Positions 36,857 to 46,189 of a DNA stretch of 64,000 nucleotides are shown in pieces. The notes under the pieces were generated by a model. It did not search any database and was not told where the DNA came from. It was given only the letters and a program-made list of their open reading frames with translations. The stretch's first letter is position 1. Each line of letters begins with the position of its first letter. The stretch is from Rhodobacter sp. SY28-1 (GTDB taxonomy: Bacteria > Pseudomonadota > Alphaproteobacteria > Rhodobacterales > Rhodobacteraceae), in NCBI RefSeq assembly GCF_005222785.1, contig NZ_STGH01000003.1:929520-993519 (forward strand). Reading direction: 5' to 3'. The translations under genes and the position numbers were made by a program.

Positions 36857-38419
36857 TCAGAAAAGGCTTCCCTGCCCCCCATCCGCATCCCCCTTCGCCC
36901 GCTTTCCGGAACGACCGCCGACCACCATCCGCCCGTCCCGGAACTCGATCTCCAGCACCGCCGCCTTCTCCGCCCCGGCCTTCGAGGTGACGACCGCCCC
37001 ATCCCCCCGCACGACCGCATAGCCCCGCTTCAGCGTCGCATGATAGCCCAGCGTCGCCCGCGTCCGGTCCAGCGCCTCCAGCCGATCGGTCAGCCGCGCG
37101 AACCGCGCCGCAGGCGCCGCCTCCAGCCGGTCTGCCAGCACCGCCAGACGCGCCCGCCCTTCCGCCGTCCGCCGTCCCGCATCGCCCAGCATCCGTGCCA
37201 GCGCCGGGGCCAGCCGCGCCGCCAGCCCCTCCAGCCGCTCCCGCCGCCGCTCCTGCCGCAGCAGGATCGCCCGCGCCAGCCGCTCCCCCCGCCCGGTCAG
37301 CAGATCGCGCTGCCGCGCCATCAGCCCCCGCAGCGCTGCCGGCTGCAGCCGCCCCGCCACCCGGTCGAACTCCCGGTGCTTCTTCGAGACTGCCAGCCCC
37401 AACCCAGAACCCAGCCGCAGGATCGCCGCATCCAGCCGCTGCCGGGGCGTGGCCACCAGCGTCTCGACCCGCGGCAATGCCCGCGACAGGTCCCGCAGCC
37501 TTTGCCGCCGCAGCACCACCCCCTGCCCGACCCCGCGCACCAGCCGCGCGCCCAGCGCCTCCAGCGTCGCGAGGAGTTCCAGCCGCACCGGCACCGCCAG
37601 TTCCGCCGCTGCTGTCGGGGTCGGCGCCCGAAGGTCGGCCGCATAGTCGATCAGCGTAGTGTCCGTCTCGTGCCCCACGGCGCTGATCAGCGGAATCGCC
37701 GACCCCGCCGCCGCCCGCACCACGATCTCTTCGTTGAACCCCCAGAGATCCTCCAGCGACCCGCCGCCCCGCGCGACGATCAGCACATCCGGCCTTGGGA
37801 TCGGCCCGCCAGCCTCAATCGCGTTGAACCCGCGGATCGCGGCGGCAACCTGCGCCGCACAATCCTGCCCCTGCACCGCGACCGGCCAGACCAGCACATG
37901 CCGGGGGAAACGATCCCGCAGCCGGTGCAGGATGTCCCGGATCACCGCCCCGGAGGGAGAGGTCACCACCCCGATCACCTTCGGCAGATAAGGAATCGGC
38001 TTCTTCCGCGCGGCGTCGAACAACCCTTCCGCCCCCAGCGCCGCCTTCCGCTTCTCCAGCATCGCCATCAACGCACCCGCCCCTGCCGGGGCCACATCAT
38101 CGACGATCAGCTGATACTTCGACTGCCCCGGGAACGTGGTCATCCGCCCGGTGGCGACAACCTCCATCCCCTCCTCGGGGCGCACCTGCATCCGCGCCAC
38201 CTGCCCCTTCCAGCTGATCGCCGCGATCACGCTGCGGTCATCCTTCAGGTCAAAGTACAGATGCCCCGAGGCCGGACGCGACACCCGCCCCACCTCGCCC
38301 CGCACGCGAACAAGGCCGAACTCCCCCTCGATCACCCGCTTCACCGCGCCCGAAAGCTCGGACACGGTGTATTCCGGCTGGTTCCCCTGCGGGGCGGGGT
38401 TGTCGTCGATCAGGTCCAT
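36857..38419 (-). CDS. xseA: Exodeoxyribonuclease VII large subunit
   Basis: 520 residues. ExoVII degrades single-stranded DNA from both ends with the small subunit XseB, which is not in this window. The OB-fold N-terminus (EYTVSELSGAVKRVIEGEFGLVRVRGEV...GHLYFDLKD) is followed by the catalytic domain with KVIGVVTSPSGAVIRDIL, PDVLIVARGGGSLEDLWGFN, ISAVGHETDTTLIDYAADLRAPTPTAAAE and then a long Arg/Ala-rich helical arm and GYAVVRG near the end. It is divergent from purD with 65 bp between starts. Confidence 0.96.
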   Translation of the reverse strand: MDLIDDNPAPQGNQPEYTVSELSGAVKRVIEGEFGLVRVRGEVGRVSRPASGHLYFDLKDDRSVIAAISWKGQVARMQVRPEEGMEVVATGRMTTFPGQSKYQLIVDDVAPAGAGALMAMLEKRKAALGAEGLFDAARKKPIPYLPKVIGVVTSPSGAVIRDILHRLRDRFPRHVLVWPVAVQGQDCAAQVAAAIRGFNAIEAGGPIPRPDVLIVARGGGSLEDLWGFNEEIVVRAAAGSAIPLISAVGHETDTTLIDYAADLRAPTPTAAAELAVPVRLELLATLEALGARLVRGVGQGVVLRRQRLRDLSRALPRVETLVATPRQRLDAAILRLGSGLGLAVSKKHREFDRVAGRLQPAALRGLMARQRDLLTGRGERLARAILLRQERRRERLEGLAARLAPALARMLGDAGRRTAEGRARLAVLADRLEAAPAARFARLTDRLEALDRTRATLGYHATLKRGYAVVRGDGAVVTSKAGAEKAAVLEIEFRDGRMVVGGRSGKRAKGDADGGQGSLF

Positions 38420-38484
38420 GCTTGCCCTCCGTCGCCCCCGACCCTATGACGCCCGCAACGAAAGTCCAAGCGGGGGCGCAGCCC

Positions 38485-39753
38485 ATGAACATCCTCATCC
38501 TCGGTTCCGGCGGCCGCGAACATGCCCTCGCCTGGGCGGTCAAACAGAACCCAAAATGCGACCGCCTCATCGTTGCTCCGGGTAACGCCGGGATCGCCAT
38601 GCTGGCCGAATGCGCTGACATCGACATCCTCGACGGCGCGACCGTGGTGACCTTCTGCGAGGAAAACGCCATCGACTTCGTCATCGTCGGCCCCGAGGCG
38701 CCGCTCGCCGCCGGGGTCGCCGACGCAGCCCGCGCCGCGGGCCTCCTCACCTTCGGCCCCTCCGCCGCCGCCGCGAAACTTGAGGCCTCGAAAGCCTTCA
38801 CCAAGGACATCTGCGACGCCTGCGCCGCCCCCACCGCCGCCTGGGCCCGCTTCACCGAACCCGACCCCGCAAAAGCCTACATCCGCGCCCAGGGCGCACC
38901 CATCGTGGTCAAGGCCGACGGCCTGGCGGCGGGCAAGGGCGTCGTCGTCGCGATGTCTGAAGCCGAGGCCCTTGCCGCCATCGACGACATGTTCGGCGGC
39001 AGCCTCGGCGCCGCGGGGGCGGAAGTGGTGATCGAGGAGTTCATGGACGGCGAGGAAGCCAGCTTCTTCATTCTCACCGACGGCACGAACGCCCTGCCCA
39101 TCGGCACCGCCCAGGACCACAAGCGCGCGGGCGACGGCGACACCGGCCCGAACACCGGCGGCATGGGCGCCTACTCCCCGGCCCCCGTCCTGACCGACGC
39201 CCTCCAGAAACAGGCGATGGACCAGATCGTCCTGCCCACGATCGCCGAGATGGCCCGGCGCGGCACTCCATATCAGGGCGTCCTTTACGCGGGCCTGATG
39301 ATCAAGGACGGCAAGGCACGCCTCGTCGAATACAACTGCCGTTTCGGCGACCCCGAGGCGCAGGTCCTGATGATGCGCCTTGGCGCACAGGCCCTGGACC
39401 TGATGCTCGCCTGCGCCGAGGGGCGGCTGGACGAAGTGCAGGTGAACTGGGCCGACGACCATGCCCTGACCGTGGTGATGGCCACCCAGGGTTACCCCGG
39501 CGCCTATGCCAAGGGATCACAGATCCGGGGGCTCGAAGAGCTTCCCGAAGACAGCCGCCACATGGTGTTTCACGCGGGCACCGCACAGCGCGACGCACAG
39601 ATCATCGCAACCGGCGGCCGTGTCCTCAACGTCACCGCCCGCGGTGCCACCCTGCGTGAGGCGTGCGACGCCGCCTATGCCATGATCGACCGCATCGACT
39701 GGCCTGCGGGCTTCTGCCGCCGCGACATCGGCTGGCGGGCGCTTTCCGAATAG
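38485..39753 (+). CDS. purD: Phosphoribosylamine-glycine ligase
   Basis: 422 residues, the normal length. It makes glycinamide ribonucleotide in purine synthesis. The start MNILILGSGGREHALAW is diagnostic; ATP-grasp features include VIVGPEAPLAAGVAD, VVKADGLAAGKGV, EEFMDGEEASFFIL, TGGMGAYSPAP and LVEYNCRFGDPEAQ. ATG 38485 is chosen over the upstream in-frame codon because family proteins start at this Met and GGGGG precedes it. Confidence 0.97.
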   Translation: MNILILGSGGREHALAWAVKQNPKCDRLIVAPGNAGIAMLAECADIDILDGATVVTFCEENAIDFVIVGPEAPLAAGVADAARAAGLLTFGPSAAAAKLEASKAFTKDICDACAAPTAAWARFTEPDPAKAYIRAQGAPIVVKADGLAAGKGVVVAMSEAEALAAIDDMFGGSLGAAGAEVVIEEFMDGEEASFFILTDGTNALPIGTAQDHKRAGDGDTGPNTGGMGAYSPAPVLTDALQKQAMDQIVLPTIAEMARRGTPYQGVLYAGLMIKDGKARLVEYNCRFGDPEAQVLMMRLGAQALDLMLACAEGRLDEVQVNWADDHALTVVMATQGYPGAYAKGSQIRGLEELPEDSRHMVFHAGTAQRDAQIIATGGRVLNVTARGATLREACDAAYAMIDRIDWPAGFCRRDIGWRALSE

Positions 39754-39851
39754 CGCGGAACGCGCTCATTTTCGCGGCCGCAACCACTTGCACCCACCCC
39801 GGGCCTTGCATAAGACGCGCGGGGATTTGACGGGCCCTTAAGGGGGGGACC

Positions 39852-41108
39852 ATGCCGCTTCTGGTGATGAAATTCGGGGGAACCTCGGTCGCCGACCTCG
39901 CGCGGATCGAGAACGCCGCGAAGAAGGTGCAGGCCGAGGTCGAGCGCGGCTATGACGTGATCGTCATCGTCAGCGCCATGTCGGGCAAGACCAATGAACT
40001 CGTTGGCTGGGTCGAGACCACGTCAAAGCTCTATGACGCCCGTGAGTACGATGCTGTCGTATCTTCGGGCGAGAACGTGACCGCCGGTCTGATGGCCCTG
40101 CGCCTGCAGGAAATGGGCGTGCCCGCCCGCAGCTGGCAGGGCTGGCAGGTGCCGATCAACACCACCTCGGCACATGGCCAGGCCCGGTTCGTGTCGATCC
40201 CGCGCGACAACATCGACGCGAAGTTTGCCGAAGGCTTCAAGGTCGCCGTCGTGGCGGGCTTCCAGGGCCTCTCGCCTGAAGGCCGCATCACCACGTTAGG
40301 TCGCGGCGGCAGCGACACCACCGCCGTCGCCTTCGCCGCCGCTTTCGGCGCAGAGCGCTGTGACATCTACACCGACGTCGACGGGGTCTATACCACCGAC
40401 CCCCGCATCAGCCCCAAGGCGCGCAAGCTCGACAAGATCGCCTTCGAGGAGATGCTTGAACTTGCCTCCCTTGGCGCCAAGGTGCTGCAGACCCGGTCCG
40501 TCGAACTGGCGATGCGCTACAAGGTGCGGCTGCGGGTCGTCTCCTCGTTCGAGGAGGTTGACGAAAACTCTGGAACCCTGGTCTGCGACGAGGATGAAAT
40601 CATGGAATCGAAAGTTGTGTCCGGCGTCGCCTATTCCCGCGATGAGGCGAAGATGACGCTTCTGAAGGTCGAGGATCGCCCCGGCGTTGCCGCCGCGATC
40701 TTTGGCTCGCTGGCCGATGCGGGCGTGAATGTTGACATGATTGTCCAGAATATCAGCGAGTTGGACAAGCCGACGGACAACCGGGCCTATACCGACATGA
40801 CCTTCAGCCTGCCGACGAACCAGGTCGAGCGCGCGAAGAAGGCCATCGAGGATGCAAGCGCCGCCGGCAAGTTCGTCTTTACCGAGCTTGTCACCGACAG
40901 CGACGTTGCCAAGGTCTCGGTGGTAGGGATCGGGATGCGGTCCCAGGTCGGTGTCGCGGCCAAGATGTTCGCAGCCCTTGCGGCGGAAAACGTGAACATC
41001 AAGGTCATCACCACCTCCGAGATCAAGATCTCCGTCCTGATCGACCGCAAGTACATGGAACTGGCGGTCCAGGCCCTGCACGACACGTTCGAGCTGGAGA
41101 AGGCCTGA
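39852..41108 (+). CDS. lysC: Aspartate kinase
   Basis: 418 residues; phosphorylates aspartate at the head of the Lys/Thr/Met pathway. The amino-acid-kinase domain (about 1-245) shows VMKFGGTSVAD, TLGRGGSDTTAVA and CDIYTDVDGVYTTDPR; two C-terminal ACT domains (about 265-410; VEDRPGVAAAIFGSLADAGVNVDMIVQ and SVVGIGMRSQVGVAAKMFAAL) bind lysine/threonine for feedback inhibition. ATG 39852 with a strong AGGGGGGG site. Internal starts in this gene family can give a separate ACT-only beta subunit; I cannot tell here. Followed by a terminator. Confidence 0.96.
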   Translation: MPLLVMKFGGTSVADLARIENAAKKVQAEVERGYDVIVIVSAMSGKTNELVGWVETTSKLYDAREYDAVVSSGENVTAGLMALRLQEMGVPARSWQGWQVPINTTSAHGQARFVSIPRDNIDAKFAEGFKVAVVAGFQGLSPEGRITTLGRGGSDTTAVAFAAAFGAERCDIYTDVDGVYTTDPRISPKARKLDKIAFEEMLELASLGAKVLQTRSVELAMRYKVRLRVVSSFEEVDENSGTLVCDEDEIMESKVVSGVAYSRDEAKMTLLKVEDRPGVAAAIFGSLADAGVNVDMIVQNISELDKPTDNRAYTDMTFSLPTNQVERAKKAIEDASAAGKFVFTELVTDSDVAKVSVVGIGMRSQVGVAAKMFAALAAENVNIKVITTSEIKISVLIDRKYMELAVQALHDTFELEKA

Positions 41109-41136
41109 GCCTTTCTGCCGGACAGGGCCGCTCAAG

Positions 41137-41171
41137 AAAGCGCCAGATCGGGATGCCCGGTCTGGCGCTTT
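41137..41171. terminator. Bidirectional terminator between lysC and the flavoprotein gene
   Basis: An 11-bp perfect stem AAAGCGCCAGA (41137-41147) / TCTGGCGCTTT (41161-41171), extended inside the loop by CGGG / CCCG, separates the convergent genes. The A and T ends give a short U-run in either direction. Confidence 0.8.
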
Positions 41172-41176
41172 GCATT

Positions 41177-42094
41177 TCACGCTCCGCCAGGCGGCGGAAG
41201 CAGGCCCAGCAGGTCCTGATTGCAGGCCGCTCCCGCCATGTTGCCACCCGCCGCAGCCGCGGGGGCCGAAGCGAAGGACCGGGTCAGATCGCCCGCTGCG
41301 AAAACGCCGGGAATCGAGGTCCGCTGGAACATGTCCACGCTGACAAAGCGCCCGGCGGGGATCTGGGTCATCGCGCAACCCAGGTCATCGGCAAAGGGCG
41401 CCGCGGGCTCGAAACGGCCCTGCAGATACAAAGCCTGCATCGGCACAATTGCGCCATCCGCAAGGACAACGCCCGAGATCACGCCCGCCTCGTGCAGCAC
41501 CTGCGCTACTCGGCCTGCCACGCGGCGCAGGCCAGGACGGTCCAGCGCACCCGGATCATCGACCGGATGGCCATTCTCCAGATAGACCAGATCGTCGGTC
41601 CAGGCCGACAAATGCCGTGCCTGATGTGCAAAACCCGGGCCCGAGACCAGAAGGCCGGTCGTCCGGTCGGCAAGTTCGTAGCCATGGCAATAGGGGCAGG
41701 CGTTGGCTGTGATTCCCCAACACGCGACCAGACCCGGAATCTCGGGCAGGATGTCGCGCTGGCCATAGGCAAGGATGACGCGGTCAGCGCGGATCATTTC
41801 TGGTCCCTCGATGATGAATGCCCCGGCACTGCCGGTGATCGAGCCAACCCGTCCCGTCAGGTGGCCTGCGGTGGGATAGGCAAGCACTTCGGCCAGGCCG
41901 CGCGCGCGGATTTCGTCTGGTGACACCCCGTCCAGCCCCAGAACCCCGTGCGAATGGCTGGCAAACCGGTTGCGGTTCAGGCCCTCGTCCACCAGCACCA
42001 CGCGCCTGCGCGCTCGCGCCAGCATGAGCGCGGCCGAAAGCCCTGCGAAACTTGCACCGATCACGGCAACATCTGCGGTAGTATGGACGGGCAT
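41177..42094 (-). CDS. Thioredoxin-reductase-like FAD oxidoreductase
   Basis: 305 residues of the class II pyridine nucleotide-disulfide reductase type. An FAD-binding GASFAGLSAALMLARA starts at about 14, a redox CxxC is visible as NACPYCHGYEL (about 132-142), and the C-terminal ASIPGVFAAGDL-like TSIPGVFAAGDLTRS binds FAD. The NADP half has LLVSGPGFAHQA. Start ATG 42094. It is divergent from an Rrf2 regulator over a 37-bp region with one perfect palindrome, so it is probably repressed by that regulator and may answer redox or electrophile stress. Confidence 0.85.
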   Translation of the reverse strand: MPVHTTADVAVIGASFAGLSAALMLARARRRVVLVDEGLNRNRFASHSHGVLGLDGVSPDEIRARGLAEVLAYPTAGHLTGRVGSITGSAGAFIIEGPEMIRADRVILAYGQRDILPEIPGLVACWGITANACPYCHGYELADRTTGLLVSGPGFAHQARHLSAWTDDLVYLENGHPVDDPGALDRPGLRRVAGRVAQVLHEAGVISGVVLADGAIVPMQALYLQGRFEPAAPFADDLGCAMTQIPAGRFVSVDMFQRTSIPGVFAAGDLTRSFASAPAAAAGGNMAGAACNQDLLGLLPPPGGA

Positions 42095-42095
42095 C

Positions 42096-42130
42096 TTGAC
42101 CTCTCGAATCAAACATAACTATGATAGTTA
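42096..42130. promoter_or_regulatory. Rrf2 operator and overlapping divergent promoters
   Basis: A perfect palindrome TAACTAT-G-ATAGTTA occupies 42116-42130. For the rightward gene, TTGACC (42096-42101) and TATGAT (42120-42125) with 18 bp between make a good promoter whose -10 lies in the palindrome. Transcription would start at about the A of the ATG (42132), so the Rrf2 mRNA may be leaderless. Bound repressor would block both directions. Confidence 0.75.
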
Positions 42131-42131
42131 C

Positions 42132-42602
42132 ATGAAACGTGACAGCAGGCTATCCCTCGCCCTGCACATCCTGGGCCACATGGGCGCACGGCCGGGCGAG
42201 GTGTTGCAGTCAGAAACCCTCGCCGCCTTTCACACCACCCATCCGGTTGTCGTGCGCCGGACGCTCGGCCTTCTGCGCGCGGCGGGCATCGTCGCCTCGA
42301 CCCGGGGCCATGCCGGGGGCTGGCGACTTGCGGCCGACCCGGCCAAGGTCAGCATTGCCGATGTCTATCGAGCTTTGGGGGAACATCTCGACCCTGCCCC
42401 CGGCGCGGGACCGGACAATCCGCCGACCTGCGCTATCGAACGCGCGCTGCACCGCACCTGGGACGACGCTGTCTCCCTGGCCGAAACGGCGCTCCTCTCC
42501 CGCCTGTCGCAAGTCAGTCTTGCCGATCTTTCGGGCAGCTTTGCCGAAGGGCTGTCGGCGACGCATGAGCACAGTTCCCCTGCGGCCCCGCCTGTGCTCT
42601 AA
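42132..42602 (+). CDS. Rrf2 family transcriptional regulator
   Basis: 156 residues with a winged helix-turn-helix (about 3-75; LSLALHILGHMGARPGEVLQS, VVRRTLGLLRAAGIVASTRGHAGGWRLA), matching the Rrf2 family. The three clustered Cys of iron-sulfur Rrf2 proteins (IscR, NsrR, RsrR types) are missing: only a single Cys is seen in TCAIERAL (about residue 101), so it resembles the YwnA-type. Start ATG lies 1 nt after the operator and has no ribosome binding site. It probably represses itself and the divergent flavoprotein gene. Confidence 0.88.
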   Translation: MKRDSRLSLALHILGHMGARPGEVLQSETLAAFHTTHPVVVRRTLGLLRAAGIVASTRGHAGGWRLAADPAKVSIADVYRALGEHLDPAPGAGPDNPPTCAIERALHRTWDDAVSLAETALLSRLSQVSLADLSGSFAEGLSATHEHSSPAAPPVL

Positions 42603-42628
42603 GGGCAAAAACAACCCTGGGGAGCCCG

Positions 42629-44872
42629 ATGCCCGAACGCAGTGAAAGCGACAGCCGCAAGCTTCTGCGCCGCCTGCGCGATGTGCTGTCGGTTTCGGGC
42701 GGGGGCCAGGACCGGCTGGACCGCATCACCCATCTGATCGCCGACAGCATGGGAACCGAGGTCTGCTCGATCTACCTCTTCCGCGACCCCGAGACGCTGG
42801 AACTGTGCGCCACCGAAGGGCTGAAACCGGAAGCCGTCCACCAGACACGGATGAAGCTGGGCGAAGGGCTTGTGGGACGCGTCGCGCGCACAGGCCAGCC
42901 CGTCAACACCGCCGACGCGCCGTCCGAAAAGGGCTTCCGCTACATGCCCGAGACGGGGGAAGAACTCTTCTCCTCCTTCCTCGGCGTCCCGATCCAGCGG
43001 GTTGGCGAGAAACTGGGCGTCCTCGTCGTCCAGTCGAAGACCGCCCGCCAGTTCTCCGAAGACGAGATCTACGCCCTCGACGTCGTCGCCATGGTGCTGG
43101 CCGAGATGACCGAGCTTGGCGCCTTCACCTCGGGCGACGGCGCGATGCGGGCCTTGCACAAGCAGCCGGTGATGTTCCGCGCCACCTCGGGCCAGGAAGG
43201 CGCGGCCGAGGGCCGGGTCTGGCTGCACGAGCCCCGCGTCGTCGTCACGAACCCGGTCGCCGACGACCCCCTGACCGAGATCGAGCGCATCAAGGCCGCC
43301 GTTGGGGAACTCCGCGTCTCCATCGACGACCTCCTCGCCGCCGAACAGCTGGACAAGGACCAGAAGCAGGTGCTTGAGGCCTACCGCATGTTCGCCCATT
43401 CCCGCGGCTGGCTCCGCCGGATGGAAGAAGACATCATGCGCGGCCTGTCGGCCGAAGCTGCGGTGGAAAAGGAACAGTCCGCCGCCCGCGCCCGGATGGA
43501 ACAGGTCCCCGACCAATACCTCCGCGAACGGCTGCAGGACCTCGACGACCTCTCGAACCGCCTCCTCCGCATCCTCACCGGCCAGGGCAAGGACACGGGC
43601 GCCGAGATGCCCGACAACCCGGTCCTCGTGGCCCGCAACATCGGACCCGCTGAACTTCTGGACTATGGCCGCAAGCTGAAGGGCGTGGTGCTGGAGGAAG
43701 GCTCCGTCGGCTCCCACGCCGCCATCGTCGCCCGCGCCCTTGCCATCCCGCTGGTCATAAACGCAAGCCGTGTCGTGGCCGAGGCCTTGAACGGCGACCA
43801 CATCCTGGTCGACGGCGACCAGGGCATCGTCCACCTGCGCCCCGAGGAAGCCGTCGCCCGCGCCTTCCGCGACAAGATCGCCATGCAGGCCGAGGCTCAG
43901 AAGCGCTATGCCTCGCTCCGCAACCTGCCCGCGACCACGCTCTGCGGCACCACGATCGCGCTCCACATGAACGCGGGCCTGATGGCTGACCTTCCATCGC
44001 TCGAAGGCTCGGGCGCCGAAGGCGTCGGCCTCTTCCGCACCGAGCTGCAGTTCCTCGTCCGCTCCAAGATGCCGCAGCGCGCCGAACTCGCCCGCCTCTA
44101 CACCCGGGTCATGGATGCCGCCAAAGGCCGCCGCGTGGCCTTCCGCACCCTCGACATCGGGTCCGACAAGGTCCTTCCTTACATGAAACCGCCGGAAGAG
44201 CCGAACCCCGCCATGGGCTGGCGCGCGATCCGGGTCGGCCTCGACAAGCCGGGAGTCTTGCGGATGCAGCTGCAGGCGCTGATCCGTGCCGCGAACGGCC
44301 GGCCCCTGACGATCATGTTCCCCCTCATCACCGAGCTCAGCGAATTCCAGGCCGCCCGCAGCCACACCCTGCGGGAGCTTCACCGCGAAAAATCCCTTGG
44401 CCACCCGGTCCCCGAACGGATCGAGATCGGCGCGATGATGGAGACGCCATCGCTCGCCTATGCACCCAAGGCCTTCTTCGAACTGACCGATTTCATCAGC
44501 GTCGGCGGCAACGACCTGAAGCAGTTCTTCTTTGCCGCCGACCGCGAAAATGAACTGGTCCGCCGCCGCTACGACACGCTGAACCTGACCTTCCTGAACT
44601 TCCTGGAACACATCGTCGCCCGCTGCGCGGAAACCGGCACCATGCTCTCGTTCTGTGGCGAGGACGCGGGTCGCCCGATCGAGGCGCTGGCACTGGCCGC
44701 CATCGGCTTTCGCACCCTGTCGATGCGCCCGGCCTCGGTCGGTCCGGTGAAGGCGCTGCTCCGCAAGGTCGATCTGGCACAGGCGCGCAAGGTGATCGAG
44801 CGCGCCCGCGCGGACGGCGCCGAAAGTGCAAGACCCGCGCTGATGGATTGGCTGACCACCGTCGACACCTGA
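42629..44872 (+). CDS. ptsP: PEP-protein phosphotransferase of the nitrogen PTS (EI-Ntr)
   Basis: 747 residues. An N-terminal GAF domain (about 10-150; RITHLIADSMGTEVCSIYLF, GEGLVGRVARTGQPVN) is fused to enzyme I: N-terminal region ~175-330, phosphohistidine domain with catalytic His363 in EGSVGSHAAIVARA, and PEP-binding barrel with EGVGLFRTELQFL, FRTLDIGSDK, MMETPSLAY, GGNDLKQFFFAADR and Cys in MLSFCGEDAG. It passes phosphate from PEP to NPr and EIIA-Ntr. Start ATG 42629 with GGGGAG upstream. Its stop is convergent with the HprK-like gene. Confidence 0.94.
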   Translation: MPERSESDSRKLLRRLRDVLSVSGGGQDRLDRITHLIADSMGTEVCSIYLFRDPETLELCATEGLKPEAVHQTRMKLGEGLVGRVARTGQPVNTADAPSEKGFRYMPETGEELFSSFLGVPIQRVGEKLGVLVVQSKTARQFSEDEIYALDVVAMVLAEMTELGAFTSGDGAMRALHKQPVMFRATSGQEGAAEGRVWLHEPRVVVTNPVADDPLTEIERIKAAVGELRVSIDDLLAAEQLDKDQKQVLEAYRMFAHSRGWLRRMEEDIMRGLSAEAAVEKEQSAARARMEQVPDQYLRERLQDLDDLSNRLLRILTGQGKDTGAEMPDNPVLVARNIGPAELLDYGRKLKGVVLEEGSVGSHAAIVARALAIPLVINASRVVAEALNGDHILVDGDQGIVHLRPEEAVARAFRDKIAMQAEAQKRYASLRNLPATTLCGTTIALHMNAGLMADLPSLEGSGAEGVGLFRTELQFLVRSKMPQRAELARLYTRVMDAAKGRRVAFRTLDIGSDKVLPYMKPPEEPNPAMGWRAIRVGLDKPGVLRMQLQALIRAANGRPLTIMFPLITELSEFQAARSHTLRELHREKSLGHPVPERIEIGAMMETPSLAYAPKAFFELTDFISVGGNDLKQFFFAADRENELVRRRYDTLNLTFLNFLEHIVARCAETGTMLSFCGEDAGRPIEALALAAIGFRTLSMRPASVGPVKALLRKVDLAQARKVIERARADGAESARPALMDWLTTVDT

Positions 44873-44887
44873 TGGCCGTGGCAGGGG

Positions 44888-46189
44888 TCAGTCCCCGACC
44901 GCTGCCTCGATAAGTCCGGCGTCGCGCAGCATGTCCAGAAGACCCTGCACATCGCCCGCGATCCGCTCTGGATCTTCCGTCGGAAAGGCCTCGGCCAGCA
45001 CATCGAGGATTTCCTGCGGCGTGACCGGGTCCTCCAGCAATGTCCAGATCACCGTCGCCAGCGCATCCATCCGGTGAATGGCCAGCCCATGCGTGTCGGC
45101 GAGATAGAGGGTTTCCCCAATCGTTTCGGCAGTCGTCCCCGCCTTCTGCTGGATTGGTGATCCGTCCCGCAGACCCCCGGCCTCGGGTTCGTCGAACCGG
45201 GCAAGCTGGAACTGCCGTTCGGCACCTGCCGCCTCTGGAAACTCGTCCCTCCAGTCGCGGAACGCTGCGCCAAGGCAGGTGACCGCATCTGCCAGCCCGG
45301 AATAGGTCAGGCGGAACACCGGCCTTTCCGCCAGGGTCGCGGCCATCGCCTGCAGGATGTCACCGGAATGTCGGTCGCGGGTGAAGTTCTGGTGCAACAG
45401 CGCATCCATGGCGACATCCGGCGGCACCCGCTCCAGCCGGGCTTCGGTCGCATCGTCCTGCCGGTCCAGGATGACGAAGGCTCCAACCGGACAGGTGTCG
45501 CCGTGCAGCGGCAGGTTCGGCAGGGTCAGGTAGAGGTATTGTCGGTTCTGCGGCCCGCTTGCCGCAGCGACCCAGTCCCGGAAATCGGGCGGCGCGCTGT
45601 CTGGCAGCGGCAGACGCAAGCGGGGCGCGATCCCCATCGCAAGGCCGACGGCATGGCTGTCTTCGGTGAAAAGCAGGGGGAGCACATCGTCGCTGAAGAC
45701 CCGATGCCCGGCCATGGCCAGCGCTGCCGACAGCGTGCTTTTTCCGGCCCGCCGGATGTTTGGAAAGACGACCAGGCGCCCCGCCATCTCGACCGCCGCC
45801 GCATGCAGGCAGATCAGCCGTGGATCCTCGGCCGGAAGCGCAAAAGACATGGCCGACACGGCATCGCAGATCGCATTGACCGGATCGTAGTGTTGCACCG
45901 GGCGCTCTTCGACATGCCATTCGCAGCGAAAGCGCGCCTTGTCCTCGGTGTCGTGGATCGAAAAGAACGGCTGCACTGCGCTATCTTCCGCCCGTTCGTG
46001 AAAGCGCCAGCCAGTCATCACCTTTGGCAGCAGCGCGTGGACCGGCGCGGCACCTTCCAGCCGCAAGGGCGCTGCCATCCCTTCAAACACGATGTCCCGT
46101 TGCATCGGCATCTGCACCCGATACCCCTGGCGCAGGGTCGTCGCGCCAAGGGCCAAGGTCTTGGTCGTCAGGGCGCCGGGTTCGAGCAT
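44888..46189 (-). CDS. HprK-like kinase / PqqD-domain fusion protein
   Basis: 433 residues. Residues ~125-320 look like an HPr-kinase-type P-loop domain: LICLHAAAVEMAGRLVVFPNIRRAGKSTLSAALAMAGHRVFSDDV, with GKST at 149-152 and the SDDV acidic pair at 166-169; the loop is NIRRAGKST rather than the G-x-S-G-x-GKS of true HprK. Residues ~346-430 (IQQKAGTTAETIGETLYLADTHGLAIHRMDALATVIWTLLE...LDVLAEAFP) form a PqqD-type RiPP recognition domain. The first ~115 residues are unassigned. It overlaps by 22 nt the gene of a Ser/Thr/Pro repeat peptide. Not a normal PTS HprK; role unknown. Confidence 0.72.
   Translation of the reverse strand: MLEPGALTTKTLALGATTLRQGYRVQMPMQRDIVFEGMAAPLRLEGAAPVHALLPKVMTGWRFHERAEDSAVQPFFSIHDTEDKARFRCEWHVEERPVQHYDPVNAICDAVSAMSFALPAEDPRLICLHAAAVEMAGRLVVFPNIRRAGKSTLSAALAMAGHRVFSDDVLPLLFTEDSHAVGLAMGIAPRLRLPLPDSAPPDFRDWVAAASGPQNRQYLYLTLPNLPLHGDTCPVGAFVILDRQDDATEARLERVPPDVAMDALLHQNFTRDRHSGDILQAMAATLAERPVFRLTYSGLADAVTCLGAAFRDWRDEFPEAAGAERQFQLARFDEPEAGGLRDGSPIQQKAGTTAETIGETLYLADTHGLAIHRMDALATVIWTLLEDPVTPQEILDVLAEAFPTEDPERIAGDVQGLLDMLRDAGLIEAAVGD

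Noticed and set aside
42629..46189. Classical HPr/HprK sugar PTS operon
   Set aside because: The EI is the GAF-containing nitrogen-type PtsP, no HPr or EIIA gene is present, and the HprK-like gene is convergent, fused to PqqD and has an atypical P-loop.
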